A stretch of DNA of 10,321 nt, taken from positions 6,817-17,137 of the forward strand of contig NW_003124413.1 of assembly GCF_000003605.2 (NCBI RefSeq). The letters are read 5' to 3'. Below the pieces are notes generated by a model. It was not told the origin of the DNA. It worked only from the letters and a program-made list of their open reading frames with translations, and did not search any database. Made by a program: the position numbers and the translations under genes. This document shows positions 1 through 8,760 of this stretch, in pieces. Source of the DNA: Saccoglossus kowalevskii (taxonomy: Eukaryota > Hemichordata > Enteropneusta > Harrimaniidae). Numbering within the stretch: the stretch's first letter is position 1; each line of letters begins with the position of its first letter.

Positions 1-531
1 ATGTGGACCTCTCTCAGATTTGTTCATTTTGTAATGATATCTTTAATTCTCTAATTTCGGTGAATATTTTTGTAATTTTTGGTAAAAAGTGATATTTTCG
101 ACTTCTTGTTGAAAACCGCAAGTCCAATTGCTTTGATATTACATATATAGGTACTACATGTGGACCTCTCTCAGATTTGTTCATTTTGTAATGATATCTT
201 CAATTCTCTAATTTTGGTGAATATTTTTGTAATTTTTGGTAAAAAGTGATATTTTCGACTTCTTGTTGAAAACCACAAGTCCAATTGCTTTGATATTACA
301 TATATAGGTACTACATGTGGACCTCTCTCAGATTTGTTCATTTCATAATGATATCTTTTATTCTCTAATTTTGATGAATATTTTTGTAATTTTTGGTAAA
401 AAGTGATACTTTCGACTTCTTGTTGAAAACCGCAAGTCCAATTGCTTTGATATATTATACATATAGGTACTACATGTGGACCTCTCTCAGATTTGTTCAT
501 TTTGTAATGATATCTTCTGTTCTTTAATTGC
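1..531. repeat. Tandem satellite, about 157-bp unit, 3.4 copies
   Basis: Unit starts marked by ATGTGGACCTCTCTCAG fall at 1, 158, 315 and 474, giving periods of 157, 157 and 159 bp. The third unit is longer because its TATTACATATATAGG segment reads TATATTATACATATAGG. The fourth copy is recognisable to about 531, then homology ends abruptly at TTAATTGCC. Copies differ by only a few point changes (for example CGCAAG/CACAAG near each unit's end), so the array is young or homogenised. The array touches base 1, so its true length is unknown. The minus-strand reading frame across it (171-500) simply repeats the same peptide about every 52 residues, and I regard it as a by-product of the repeat, not a gene. 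Seen directly; the family is not recognised. Confidence 0.95.
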
Positions 532-935
532 CATGTGCATTGCTAACAGCGGAGCTATCTCAGCCGACAGGCTGCTTGTTTCACCTCATAAGCAAAGTAG
601 GCACTTTGGAAACAATGTGGGTGGAGCTTTCAGTGCCGGCAAATTCGAAACTCAACGCTTTTGAAACCCATTTTTCCGGCCGGTCTTTATAAGTTTAAAC
701 ACGACCTTTTAGAAAACCCCAAACAACGAAGTTCAACCTGAAAACATGTATATGCAAATAGTGACGTGAATATTAATACAAATACATGTTGAGATTTTTA
801 CCAGAGTTAATAATACTAGTAATAAGATTGATTTGCATTTGGTTCACTCCCCCGGGATTCACTCTTTCCCTCGCGTGGTTGCACGATGACTATTCGGTAC
901 TGCAGCCCGTATATTTATTTCATTTACTCAGTTTT
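532..935. other. Unassigned spacer, no gene seen
   Basis: Mixed-composition DNA between the satellite and the ATT-rich tract. It contains a short G+C-richer stretch (about 545-690) and a CCCCCGGGATTCAC stretch near 848-861. The open frame at 476-664 starts inside the satellite and has no recognisable domain. No RNA gene, splice structure or repeat is supported. Confidence 0.5.
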
Positions 936-1160
936 GAATGTTATTATTATTAGTCTTAGTTTTATTATTATTGAACTTATTAGTATTAGTAAAAAATTTA
1001 ACACATTACATTTTACTTTTATACTTAACATTATAATATCTTCTCTTTCTGTATTATTTCATTATTATTATTATTATACTTGGTTATACTTTTATTGCTA
1101 CTGTGCTGATAGAAATACTGTATTTATAAAGATGCAATAAATATTATTATTTATTTATTA
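936..1160. repeat. AT-rich tract with ATT/TTA microsatellites
   Basis: Interrupted TTA/ATT trinucleotide runs occur at about 941-990, an uninterrupted (ATT)n run lies at 1061-1077, and an ATTATTATTTATTTATT tract at about 1142-1158. The + frame 886-1140 is rich in Ile, Leu, Ser and Tyr only because of this base composition, and its apparent hydrophobic stretches should not be read as membrane segments. No coding signal is supported. Confidence 0.85.
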
Positions 1161-1372
1161 ACACATACTCACTCCCCGGAGGGAATAGTTACAGATAATA
1201 GTAAAAGTATATAGTATTAATACACTAAAAAAGAAGGAATACAAATAAACTAGAGTTTAGTACAATACTCCATAACTGAACAGTACAGGCATTTCGCACT
1301 GAATTTAGTACCCAAACATACATCTACTGTATGCATGACCTGAAAATGTACCATATGCTAGTACCAAGATGC
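1161..1372. other. AT-rich spacer, nothing recognised
   Basis: Short AT-rich non-coding stretch before the first copy of the duplicated sequence. No ORF, repeat or RNA gene is visible in it. Confidence 0.5.
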
Positions 1373-1470
1373 AAATAGCACTTCCTGTGATCACGGTTCT
1401 ATACAAACTATAGAAAAAACTGTTCGATATACCCACTTAAATAAATAATAAAAAAGCCTTCCTAACGCAC

Positions 1471-1516
1471 ACCATTTTCTTACCATGGTAAATATTTTAT
1501 TTTACGTCAGTAAAAA
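1471..1516. other. Highly conserved 46-bp block, copy 1
   Basis: It contains ACCATGGTAAATATTTTATT followed by TTA(C/T)GTCAGTAAAAA. By hand alignment it differs from the block at 3092-3137 at only about 3 of 46 positions, much less than the surrounding duplicate. ACCATGGT at its centre is a perfect palindrome. A function is not known. Confidence 0.75.
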
Positions 1517-1764
1517 TATGTGGTGACGCTTTAAAAAGGAATTCCTGTGTCATGCGCCGCCGATTACGTGAAAACAATAGAAGGCTTCAAAAGTAGTCAC
1601 ACCTCGCAAAGGTGTTAAATTTGCCACAATGGACATGAAAACTACAATGGTTGTTACTGATGTAGTTCGGTAACAGAGTTATTTAGTACACATTTCCGAT
1701 ATAAACCATAAACACGAATTCATAGAATATGTGAAGAAATAAAGTACATGTTTTGTGACAAGTT

Positions 1765-1857
1765 CCTCTATCCCTGTCGTGGACAAGAAGTTTGTTTAAC
1801 CTCAACCCGGATTGAAACAAACAAAAAATGGGTGGCGTTGCTTGACCGGGATAGAGG
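1765..1857. repeat. Inverted repeat (14-bp arms) inside duplicate copy 1
   Basis: CCTCTATCCCTGTC at 1765-1778 pairs with GACCGGGATAGAGG at 1844-1857, 13 of 14 positions complementary, enclosing about 65 nt. The equivalent arms in the second copy are about 3358-3372 and 3417-3430. It could be a structural element of a transcript or of a mobile element terminus. Confidence 0.75.
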
Positions 1858-2010
1858 GGCTGTGTATTGGGTCTGAGATTTAGGGGTAAATAGAAGTACG
1901 AGCCCGAGCACTTCAACCTAACCATTTGAACTTGTATAAATAAAATTAGAGATGAACACAAAATATAAACCAGTAGTAATATGTTTCGTTAAAAGGAGAA
2001 TGGGCATATC

Positions 2011-2084
2011 AGCGTTGAAATAATCACAGAAGTGTAGTTATCATCGGTGAAAACACGTTAACTCGCTAAACAGGAACTCGTGCA
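2011..2084. other. Short spacer after duplicate copy 1
   Basis: Non-repetitive DNA in which similarity to the second duplicate has ended. No gene or motif is supported. Confidence 0.4.
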
Positions 2085-2240
2085 TATGCGACGTTCAACG
2101 TAATCTCGTTCATTGCTCAGTGGCGCCAAGAACTAGATACAGCGAAAGGGAAATGAACAGCCGTCTCCCTGGTTGCCAGGACGCCGACTTTTTTAGGCAC
2201 CGCCAGCCAATGGTAGCTGCGGTTTCACGCACCTCTGTTG
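2085..2240. promoter_or_regulatory. CpG-containing patch with CCAAT box; possible promoter-like element
   Basis: This patch has more CG dinucleotides than the AT-rich surroundings. It contains a CCAAT box in GCCAATGG (about 2206-2213) and a 13-bp palindrome CCTGGTTGCCAGG (about 2168-2180), whose GTTGCC halves resemble RFX/X-box half-sites. No TATA box, transcript start or downstream coding exon is visible, so a promoter role is only an inference. It could equally be an old repeat. Confidence 0.25.
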
Positions 2241-2768
2241 ATACTTAGTACTAAGGAACACAAATCGCAAAACTTTTCTCTAAATTATGAAGTACTCCCA
2301 CTCACCCATGGAGCTACAAAATTTTTTTTAGCTGCATGACTCGCTCAACCTAGCATTGACAAATAAAGAAACACTTGCAACTCAAATACGATCGTTATCG
2401 ATAGACTATCCGTTACTATCCGTTAACTGGCTAATTGGGTGAATTTTGCGCCTGTTTTTCTGGATGATATCGGGTTTGTTAACGATTACGTCAACTGCTA
2501 CAAACAATTCACACAGTTAATAAATATTCCGAGCTTCATATTTCAGAATACACTACATCATAATACAGTCTTGTATGTCGTCAAACTATTCTCCAAATGA
2601 GATATTCATGTTGTTATCATGCTTTCTTTTCTTTTTTTTAGCGTCTTAATTTTCTCGTACGCTAACAAATCTGTCAACAATTTTTCCATTCCTAAATTCA
2701 AGGTGAAAAGAGTAGAATACAATTTCGGATGTCAGAGGGTTGTCCAATCAGACTGCGCAAATTGACGG
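2241..2768. other. AT-rich spacer, no gene
   Basis: There is no coding signal. Small features include an 8-bp palindrome TATCGATA near 2396-2403, followed at about 2405-2424 by two tandem copies of ACTATCCGTT. A pyrimidine-rich run (TTTCTTTTCTTTTTTTTA) lies near 2623-2640 and could be a splice-acceptor tract, but no exon follows it. Confidence 0.5.
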
Positions 2769-2960
2769 TCTCTAAAGCTGGTCTCAGACACGGTCTCATT
2801 TCCGGTCTGCGTGGCATCCGCGAATCTCTAAAGTTGGTCTCAGACACGGTCTTATTCCCGGTCTATGTGGCATCCGAGAGTATCTAAATCGGTCTCAAAC
2901 ACGGTCTCAAATGACATGTTCCTCTGTGGGAGAGTCTCAAAACTGGTCTCAAATGCCTTC
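2769..2960. repeat. 56-bp minisatellite built from GGTCTC sub-repeats
   Basis: Units begin at 2769, 2825, 2881 and 2935 (periods 56, 56 and 54 bp; the last is partial). Each unit carries two or three copies of a degenerate 10-13 bp sub-repeat with core GGTCTC (for example TGGTCTCAGACACGGTCTCA), and the first two end in TGGCATCCG. Higher-order organisation of this kind points to growth by slippage and then unit duplication. The array lies directly before the second copy of the larger duplication. Confidence 0.9.
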
Positions 2961-3091
2961 TAGAGGGTACTGTACATACCTCACAGCACACATAGGTTCT
3001 ATTCCAACTACTGAAAGAACTTATTGAAATACACACTTAAACGAATAATAAAAAAAAGCCTCAGCATCAACATCGTGTCAACCATACACAC

Positions 3092-3137
3092 ACCATTTCC
3101 TAACCATGGTAAATATTTTATTTTATGTCAGTAAAAA
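3092..3137. other. Highly conserved 46-bp block, copy 2
   Basis: Counterpart of 1471-1516 with about 3 differences, including TTTTATGTCAG in place of TTTTACGTCAG. The central ACCATGGT palindrome is intact. Confidence 0.75.
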
Positions 3138-3357
3138 CACATGGTCCCACCTATAAAATTGGATCCCTGTGTCACGCGCCACTAATTACATGAAAACAAT
3201 GCCATTCAAAAGTAGTCACATCTCGCAGGTGTTAAATTTCATGTGGTCAAAGTGTTAATTAGCACACAGTTCCGGGATAAATCATCGACATGGAATGATT
3301 GTATACTGAAGAAATATAATGCTTGTTAGTGATGAGTCCGTATGTTTATGACACAGT

Positions 3358-3430
3358 CCTTCTATCTCTGTCGTGAACAAGAAGTTTGTGTACCCATAAC
3401 AAATCTACCGTTGCGTGACCGGGATAGAGG
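3358..3430. repeat. Inverted repeat inside duplicate copy 2
   Basis: The left arm is near 3358-3372 (CCTTCTATCTCTGTC) and the right arm GACCGGGATAGAGG is at 3417-3430. The right arm is identical to copy 1. The left arm has extra changes, some of which would still form G-U pairs in RNA. The inner CAAGAAGTTTGT next to the left arm is also kept. Confidence 0.55.
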
Positions 3431-3545
3431 GAATGTGTTTCTGAGTAAATTTTAACTTGTATCAAGTTGAAAGACATCAGTGCAAATTATAAACCAGTAC
3501 TAATAAGTTTAATGTTTCCTTAAAATAAGAATGGACATATCATAT

Positions 3546-4039
3546 GTAGAGGGGGTGTCAGGGCTACATTTTGATGGGAATTATAGTGGTGATACTGACA
3601 TGGGTCAATGAAAGTTTTCAGTTATCAGTACAATACTAGATTAAGGAAAATCACTTTATGATGAGTTGTACCCACACAGAGTACATGTTTAATCAATTGT
3701 TTGCAGATGTTCCATGTATTATTTTAACATGAGTATTTTATAGTTAAATAACGGGGACTGTGATATTCATGTCTTATTTAGTATGCCTCATCTCAGAATG
3801 CATTTAGACATGATAAAAATCGTAAAACATGCAAGAGCTGGAGTATTTTGTACAGATAACTCTGTCAAAAATTAATGATTTACTGAGACGAATGTGAACT
3901 GTCTCATTATATTCATTGTGTGATTACTGTATTATTTCAAAAGTAAAAAGTGCCTTGAAGTATGTACCATGTACCTAAAAATAGATAGTTGGTATCCTGT
4001 GGAGAGACATGTCAACAGTACTGTTGCCTCCTGTGAATC
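3546..4039. other. AT-rich spacer, no gene
   Basis: Non-coding DNA with stop codons in all frames. No repeat, RNA gene or motif is supported. Confidence 0.5.
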
Positions 4040-4445
4040 TACATCTTCAAACATTGCAATCTGACGAAGGCTTCTAGATTGGCTTTCGTCTGTCCGTCTG
4101 TCCGTTCGTTCGTTCGTTCGTCTTTTACCTCTCTTAACTTAACTTTGATGCTCCGTCCAATGTTTTCAAAGTTGGTGCATATGTAATTCTCAATGCAATA
4201 CATATGCACGCCAAGTATTTTTTTGATTCGCCAAAGTTTCGCTGTGTTTTTTCCTGTGATTTTCAACATCTTACTAGTAAAAATGCCGAAATTTGCCGGA
4301 AAAATCTGAGTTTTAACGACATCTCGCAAGAGAACTGGCATAACCTTTTGTGCATGCGCCAGTCTAACTGCTGAGGAAATTGGCGTCGAGGATGTTGTAT
4401 TCCGTGACTGTATCTTTTTTTGCACAAGGCTTAATATAGATTAAA
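4040..4445. repeat. Dispersed-repeat-like segment headed by TCCG/TTCG simple repeat (A)
   Basis: A GTCTGTCCGTCTG tract followed by four TTCG/GTTC units lies at about 4088-4122. Downstream at 4161-4187 is TTTTCAAAGTTGGTGCATATG, which loosely matches TTGTTCAAACTTGGTATATAC at 5376-5396 in segment B. The same order (simple-repeat head, then this motif some tens of bases later) in both segments suggests related repeats. The minus-strand frame 4039-4425 has no recognisable domain, and its ERTNERTDGQT stretch comes straight from the simple repeat. The boundaries are estimates. Confidence 0.5.
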
Positions 4446-5265
4446 TTATATCTCGTCACTTTCAAAGGTAAGAAACTGTGCTTATTGTATTTATTATGAA
4501 CTTTGATTTATTCTTTTGTGTCCTGACTTTGGTGAGAAACTAGCGATCACGCAGTGTCACACTTTGCCAGAAAAAAACAGTCCTGCTATTATTGTAAGAA
4601 CTAGTTATGAAACGTGTAAATCAAAGGTTTATCCCGTCATTTAGGAGGCTTGGGAATAACGTTTGGCATATAAAATTCTGGAATACTAAAAATGTAAAAG
4701 TTTAGAACATGCTGATCGTGATTCTGTTATGCATGATTGGTGTTCATTGGCACTTGCTGGCAGATTGAAAGGAAGTGTGAAACTTGGTTTCGTGACGACA
4801 TATTAGAATTAGACATATTAGAATTATTGAGAAAACACAAGTCATGTTTGGTCAACCGTGACTGCTTATAAGCAATGATGAAATCACTTTTAAATTACCG
4901 TTGAAGTAAATATGATATCCAAGTGCCTTACTACACCCATGACGGGTAGGTAAATCAAACCTCTGTCAACAAAGACACATTTTCCCAATCAGCTATTTAT
5001 TTCGGTACTGATTAAATCAGGGTGGCAATTTCAATGTTTAGCTACCATAATTTATCTCCATTATGAGCAGGAAAATAAATTACGGACCCCGATTGAGATG
5101 GATAATACCTAACGGCGGATATGTTTTTATTTTTGACAATTTGCAGTATGCATATTACCAGCACGCGCGCGAAGCTATTAAGGGGGCAGTGAAACAAGAT
5201 TAGGAAAGGGGTCAAATTCACGTAATCCTCAATTTTAATGATGTTGACTTAATAGTCATAATTTT
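4446..5265. other. Long AT-rich spacer, no gene recognised
   Basis: No ORF of note, RNA gene or array. The only local repetition seen is a tandem TATTAGAATTAGACATATTAGAATTA near 4800-4826. A CGCGCGCG-like run (GCACGCGCGCGAAG) lies near 5161-5174. Confidence 0.5.
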
Positions 5266-5545
5266 TAGTCCCTGTTCGGACGCAGTCCAAAAACGGGAAC
5301 TTATGTTTTAACCTCCGTGTGTCCGTGCATGCGTCTGTGCGTGCGTCCGGACCTGTATCTTAGAAATGCCTGGATTTTGTTCAAACTTGGTATATACATT
5401 AGACATAGGACCTTGATGCACATCATTTTGTTTCACAATCTGATTCAAGAAGGCCGAATAGCGGCCATTTTTGTGCTAAAAAATCCTAAAAATCAAGCAT
5501 TTCTCGGCTGTTTACAGATGGATTTTGTTCAAACTTGGTATATAC
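5266..5545. repeat. Dispersed-repeat-like segment (B) with a 148-bp-spaced motif
   Basis: A degenerate TGTCCGTGCATGCGTCTG-type head lies at about 5316-5350. The 27-bp motif beginning TGGATTTTGTTCAAACTTGG occurs exactly at 5371-5397 and again at 5519-5545, 148 bp apart. This suggests a second tandem unit that stops at 5545, where the next sequence begins. The + frame at 5317-5841 crosses several repeat types and is not considered a gene. Its family is not identified here. Confidence 0.65.
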
Positions 5546-5630
5546 CGTATTACCTCGGGCACGCGCCCAGGGGCCTGAACATACAAAATCGGGAAAAAAT
5601 GGGGGTGGGCGCTTACCCGAGGACCACCCC
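5546..5630. repeat. Hairpin-forming inverted repeat, MITE-like
   Basis: CCTCGGGCACGCGCCCA at 5553-5569 is complementary to TGGGCGCTTACCCGAGG at 5606-5622 at 15 of 17 positions, with a 36-nt loop. It is directly preceded by CGTATTA, and it follows the break in the 148-bp-spaced repeat. Short palindromic non-autonomous DNA transposons carry subterminal repeats of this sort, but no flanking duplication or second terminus was found, so assignment to a transposon is an inference. Confidence 0.6.
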
Positions 5631-6008
5631 AAAAAAGATTTTAAAAAGTTGTTTTTGTGATCGTATGATAAGGTCAAATAAAGGAATGCTTTCGTACACT
5701 TTGTACATATATAGATGTAATGACAGCACCAGGGCTCGCTGCCATTTTCTTTCCGGTCTCCTCGTGTTTCGAGTCGACCGTGCAGTGGTTATATTCAGAA
5801 TTTACCAGCATAGAACCAGCATTCGAGATACTTTGTCGTAACTGCGTGCGGGGTTCAGGGTTTTTTGTGTGAAGGTGTGTGTTTTTTCACTGGAGTTCTG
5901 AGGCCTGAGATTTTCTTTCAGAGCCATCAAAATCGCTGAGACTGACCGAGTCACAGCAAGGTTGCGCGTACAGTAAACAAATCGGTTAAAGTGAGTTGCG
6001 TGTTTTGC

Positions 6009-7746
6009 ATGAGTGGAAAGTCCTCACGCTCTTCTACCGGTTCTTCGTGTACCGGTACGTCGAGTAAGAGGCCCGACGGTGGAGGTACCGATATTTTTCT
6101 TGGTCTTTCCTGCTGATCGGAGGGCATCCTCACAGTCTGTTTTTTCAGACGGTGGTTTACCCGATTTTACCGGCTGCAGCGAGGCTGTGCTCCTGGAGGC
6201 TTTCCTCCTATGGGGCCCGTTACGAGTCCCCTTGTGGACCCTTCCTCGCACGGCACCGGTTTTGCCTCCGAGTTGCGGGCTTTGGTCGAAGGACTGTCGG
6301 GGCAATTGCGTCTCTGGCAGGCCGGGTAGATCAGACGCAGTCGAAGCGAGCTGTCTCCACTGTGTCCCCTCGGTGGGCAAGCAGGAAGAAACACGAAAGC
6401 ATGTTTGCATTCAAACACGTCTCTTCCAGGGAACCCCCGTTCCCAGCTGCGGCTCTCCCACTATTTTGGGGGGAGGCCGAGACTCAAGCTAATTGCATCG
6501 GGCCTCCTCTGGAGCCTCAGGCACTGAATGCCAACGGGCTGCTGGCAGCCAAGCCTCCGATCTCGGGGCAGGGCTTTCAGGGCAGGGCACATGTTGACTT
6601 TCAGCCAGCTAGGGTTCGTCACGTGGTAATGGTACAACAGTAACGAATTTATCCTTGTGTCTGGTCTCCGCTGTGAGTTTTGACTCCCTTCTTACCGACC
6701 CACGGGCGTCCCCAGAGGGAACCGACCCTGTCATGAGACACACAGTCTAACACGCTCCCTCTCACATATTTAAAGTGAAAGAGGACGCAGTTCGCTCACG
6801 TCGGATACAGCCGGTACTTCGGACGGTCCATCAGAGTCTTCCATGTGGATGACTCAATGAGCCACGTCATTGGGGTGACGCTATGTATATTCCCCCACCC
6901 TTGATCCTAAAGCAGCCACTTACGGTCGCTTCTATGCTGATGGGATCGTAGGCGCCGGGATTCAGATCGACCCCATCCGCACGTCTTCCCTGGTCCAGCC
7001 GAGCGCTGAGCGTGGGGGACGGCGTGCAGATGGTGTTGAGGGGCGGTCGTTGGTCAGCCGCGGAGGAGGTAACACCAAAAGCCCCGGGCTGGAGTAATCT
7101 TTGCATAACTCCTTTAGCTGGACTAAACGCTACCCCATCGGGGCAATCTCGGATTCGGACCGAAATTCGTGGGACGAAACAAGAAGACCCCGACCAGACC
7201 CTAAGTCTCCTTCCCCAGACCCCGGTACCACAAACTTCTGTTTTGCTAACCGAGTGAAGGGGGACGGCCACGTTCCCTGGTCACTCTCATCGACCCATTC
7301 TGAGACTATCCAACATGCCCTGAGGGCAGAGTTGCGACCCATCAATTTCCTTGAATTCGTGGGCGCTACACTGGAGCACATTCTTGTGCGCGCCCAGGAC
7401 TCTGAGACCTCAGACGCAGAACGGACTCTCCTCCTAGACCAGGCGACACAGTTAATGGTACGCCACCGCACAGCTAGGTGCGATATCTTCCAGTGTCATA
7501 TGGCTCTCTTGGCCGGGGCTACTACTGTGCAGCTGGACGTGGTTTTAGACGCGTGTGTTTTTGCCGGCGAACTGAGTCAGGGGGTTAGCCACTGCCTCAG
7601 TTACGTGTAAATGGAGGGCACTCCAAGCACAGAAAGTACAACGCCCTAGGACTAGCTCCGCTAAACAGAGTCTGCCAGGAGGTAAGGGCTCGTACTCCTC
7701 CACCTCGGGTGGTCGTCAACCCTGGCAGCGGGATAAGCATGTTTGA
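6009..7746 (+). pseudogene. Gag-like ORF1 remnant of the DIRS-like element
   Basis: ORF1 proteins of this class bind and package element RNA. An ATG at 6009 opens a Ser/Gly/Thr-rich start (MSGKSSRSSTGSSCTGTSS) that meets TGA at 6114-6116. Plausible coding then moves between frames: FASELRALVEGLSGQLRLW in frame 3 near 6262-6318; a basic stretch QTQSKRAVSTVSPRWASRKK in frame 2 near 6335-6395; and an open frame 3 at 7101-7610 with an acidic, helix-prone part (HALRAELRPINFLEFVGATL). The end is in frame 1 at about 7576-7743, a Gly/Ser/Arg/Gln-rich tail (PGGKGSYSSTSGGRQPWQRD) closed by TGA at 7744. No Cys-His zinc knuckle is visible, as is common in DIRS Gag. Gag sequences diverge fast, so the assignment rests mainly on position before Pol and on the tail. 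Confidence 0.65.
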
Positions 7747-8760
7747 CGCTTACCTCTGCGACGGGGGAATGAGTCTGCATTCGGCAAGAGATCAGGCTAC
7801 AGCTTAGTATCCCCAGTGATCTCCTGGGAGGCTCACCTCACGGTAGAGGAGAACCCCCCCTCTTGCAACCGCCGAACCCATGGCCACAGATCCCTGTCGC
7901 ACGCAGATCGCACCGGTGCATTCCGGCTTGAAGGGCAGCGGGTAACCGATCCCTGGACGCTCCAGGTGGTCACACGCGGTTACAGAATACCACTGTCATC
8001 TCTACTGCCCCTGTCAGTGTCCCCCCCGTTGGGGGCACTGCCAGGGGATCCCTGCAAGGCGGAAGCAATCAGACAGGAAGTAGACAGTTTGCTTAGAAAG
8101 GGCGCCATACACAGAATAGTTCAGCCGGCACTAAGTCCGGGCTTCTACTCAAATGTATTCGTAGTACCAAAATCTACAGGCGGTTGACGCCCGGTTCTGG
8201 ACCTAAACAGACTAAATCAGTATGTGCTTCTTGATCGGTTCCGCATGGAGACACCATCCAGTGTCCTACTCTCCATCCACCGGCTCGACTGGCTAGCCTC
8301 TTTAGAATTATGCGACGCTTACCTGCACATACCGATGCACCCAGCGAGTTGCCCTCTCCTTCGACTCGCCCATCTGGACCAAGTATTCAAATTTCAGGTG
8401 CTCCCCTTTCGGGTTATCCACAGCGCCCTACGTGTTCACCAGAGTGATGAATCAGGTAGTACTGCTGCTCAACCAAATGTCGGTACACATCAATCCGTAC
8501 CTAGATGACTGGTTGATACAAAACCCAGACAAGGGGTTATTAGCCAGACATGTAAGGCTTACACAGGATTTACTTCACCAGTTGGGGCTTTCTAGTAAAT
8601 CACAAAAAGTCCCATCTCGACCCGACTCAACAGTTGGTGTTTCTGGGCATGGTGTTCGACACCGAAGTAGGCCTGGTTCATCCATCTCAAGCGCGTTGCC
8701 TAGCGCTAAACAACCTAGCAGAACGCCTAGTCAGCGTTCCTTCAGTGTCCCTCCGAGAAC
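7747..8760 (+). pseudogene. Reverse transcriptase part of Pol, frameshifted
   Basis: The RT would copy element RNA into DNA. In frame 1, TDPWTLQVVTRGYRIPL (7945-7995) matches the typical DIRS lead-in. It is followed by IRQEVDSLLRKGAI (8068-8109), GFYSNVFVVPKSTGG (8140-8184), a TGA at 8185-8187 where the family has Trp, then RPVLDLNRLN (8188-8217). Motif A reads SLELCDAYLHIPM (8299-8337), with Glu at 8305-8307 where the catalytic Asp is expected. One extra T in the TTT run at 8407-8409 moves coding to frame 2, giving FGLSTAPYVFTRVMN and the YLDD box at 8498-8509 (two catalytic Asp intact). An extra G in 8584-8587 moves it to frame 3, giving LVNHKKSHL and VFLGMVFDT, then the thumb or connection segment LRELMWLIGMM. 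The family assignment is firm and the gene is clearly broken. Confidence 0.92.

Larger units (their letters stand above)
1373..2010. repeat. Diverged direct repeat, copy 1 (non-coding, unknown family)
   Basis: This stretch is collinear with 2983-3545. Shared landmarks, in order, are: GGTTCTAT near 1396; ACTTAAA..AATAATAAAAAAG; a 46-bp block at 1471-1516; TTCAAAAGTAGTCACA with CTCGCA..GGTGTTAAATTT; an inverted repeat around CAAGAAGTTTGT; and TATAAACCAGTA followed by an AATGG(G/A)CATATCA end near 2000-2009. Both copies are in the same orientation, about 1.6 kb apart. Many substitutions and indels separate them, so the duplication is old, yet some blocks are almost unchanged. No shared reading frame survives across the copies, so this is unlikely to be protein-coding. 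It could be a non-autonomous mobile element family, a segmental duplication, or duplicated UTR or regulatory DNA. I do not recognise the family. Confidence 0.8.
2983..3545. repeat. Diverged direct repeat, copy 2 (non-coding, unknown family)
   Basis: Partner of 1373-2010 in the same orientation and block order. It begins near the CACACATAGGTTCTAT landmark and ends near GAATGGACATATCA. It is somewhat shorter because of several deletions, chiefly around 3240-3260 and in the stretch before the TATAAACCAGTA block. It also has a small insertion before the 46-bp block (near 3066-3085). Neither copy shows obvious flanking target-site duplications or terminal inverted repeats by eye. The origin and function are unknown. 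Confidence 0.8.

Noticed and set aside
171-500. Minus-strand ORF of 109 codons
   Set aside because: It lies wholly inside the 157-bp satellite and repeats its own peptide; the frame survives because of the repeat.
886-1140. Small hydrophobic protein on the + strand
   Set aside because: The Ile/Leu/Tyr/Ser-rich sequence comes from ATT/TTA microsatellite DNA; there are no domain or conservation signs.
1683-1961. Minus-strand 92-codon ORF
   Set aside because: It lies in duplicate copy 1, and the frame is not kept in copy 2.
2120-2140. TGGCGCCAAGAAC as a retroviral-type primer binding site
   Set aside because: Only the first bases match tRNA 3' ends, and no LTR or Gag lies around it.
4039-4425. 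Minus-strand 128-codon ORF with a basic, polar C-terminal part
   Set aside because: It covers repeat segment A; the ERTNERTDGQT stretch is translated simple repeat, with no known domain.
5317-5841. 174-codon + strand ORF
   Set aside because: It crosses segment B, the hairpin sequence and the start of the G+C-rich DNA; it is a chance frame.
6024-7471. Minus-strand ORFs over the Gag and Pol regions
   Set aside because: They are antisense shadows of G+C-rich degraded coding DNA; all recognisable motifs are on the + strand.
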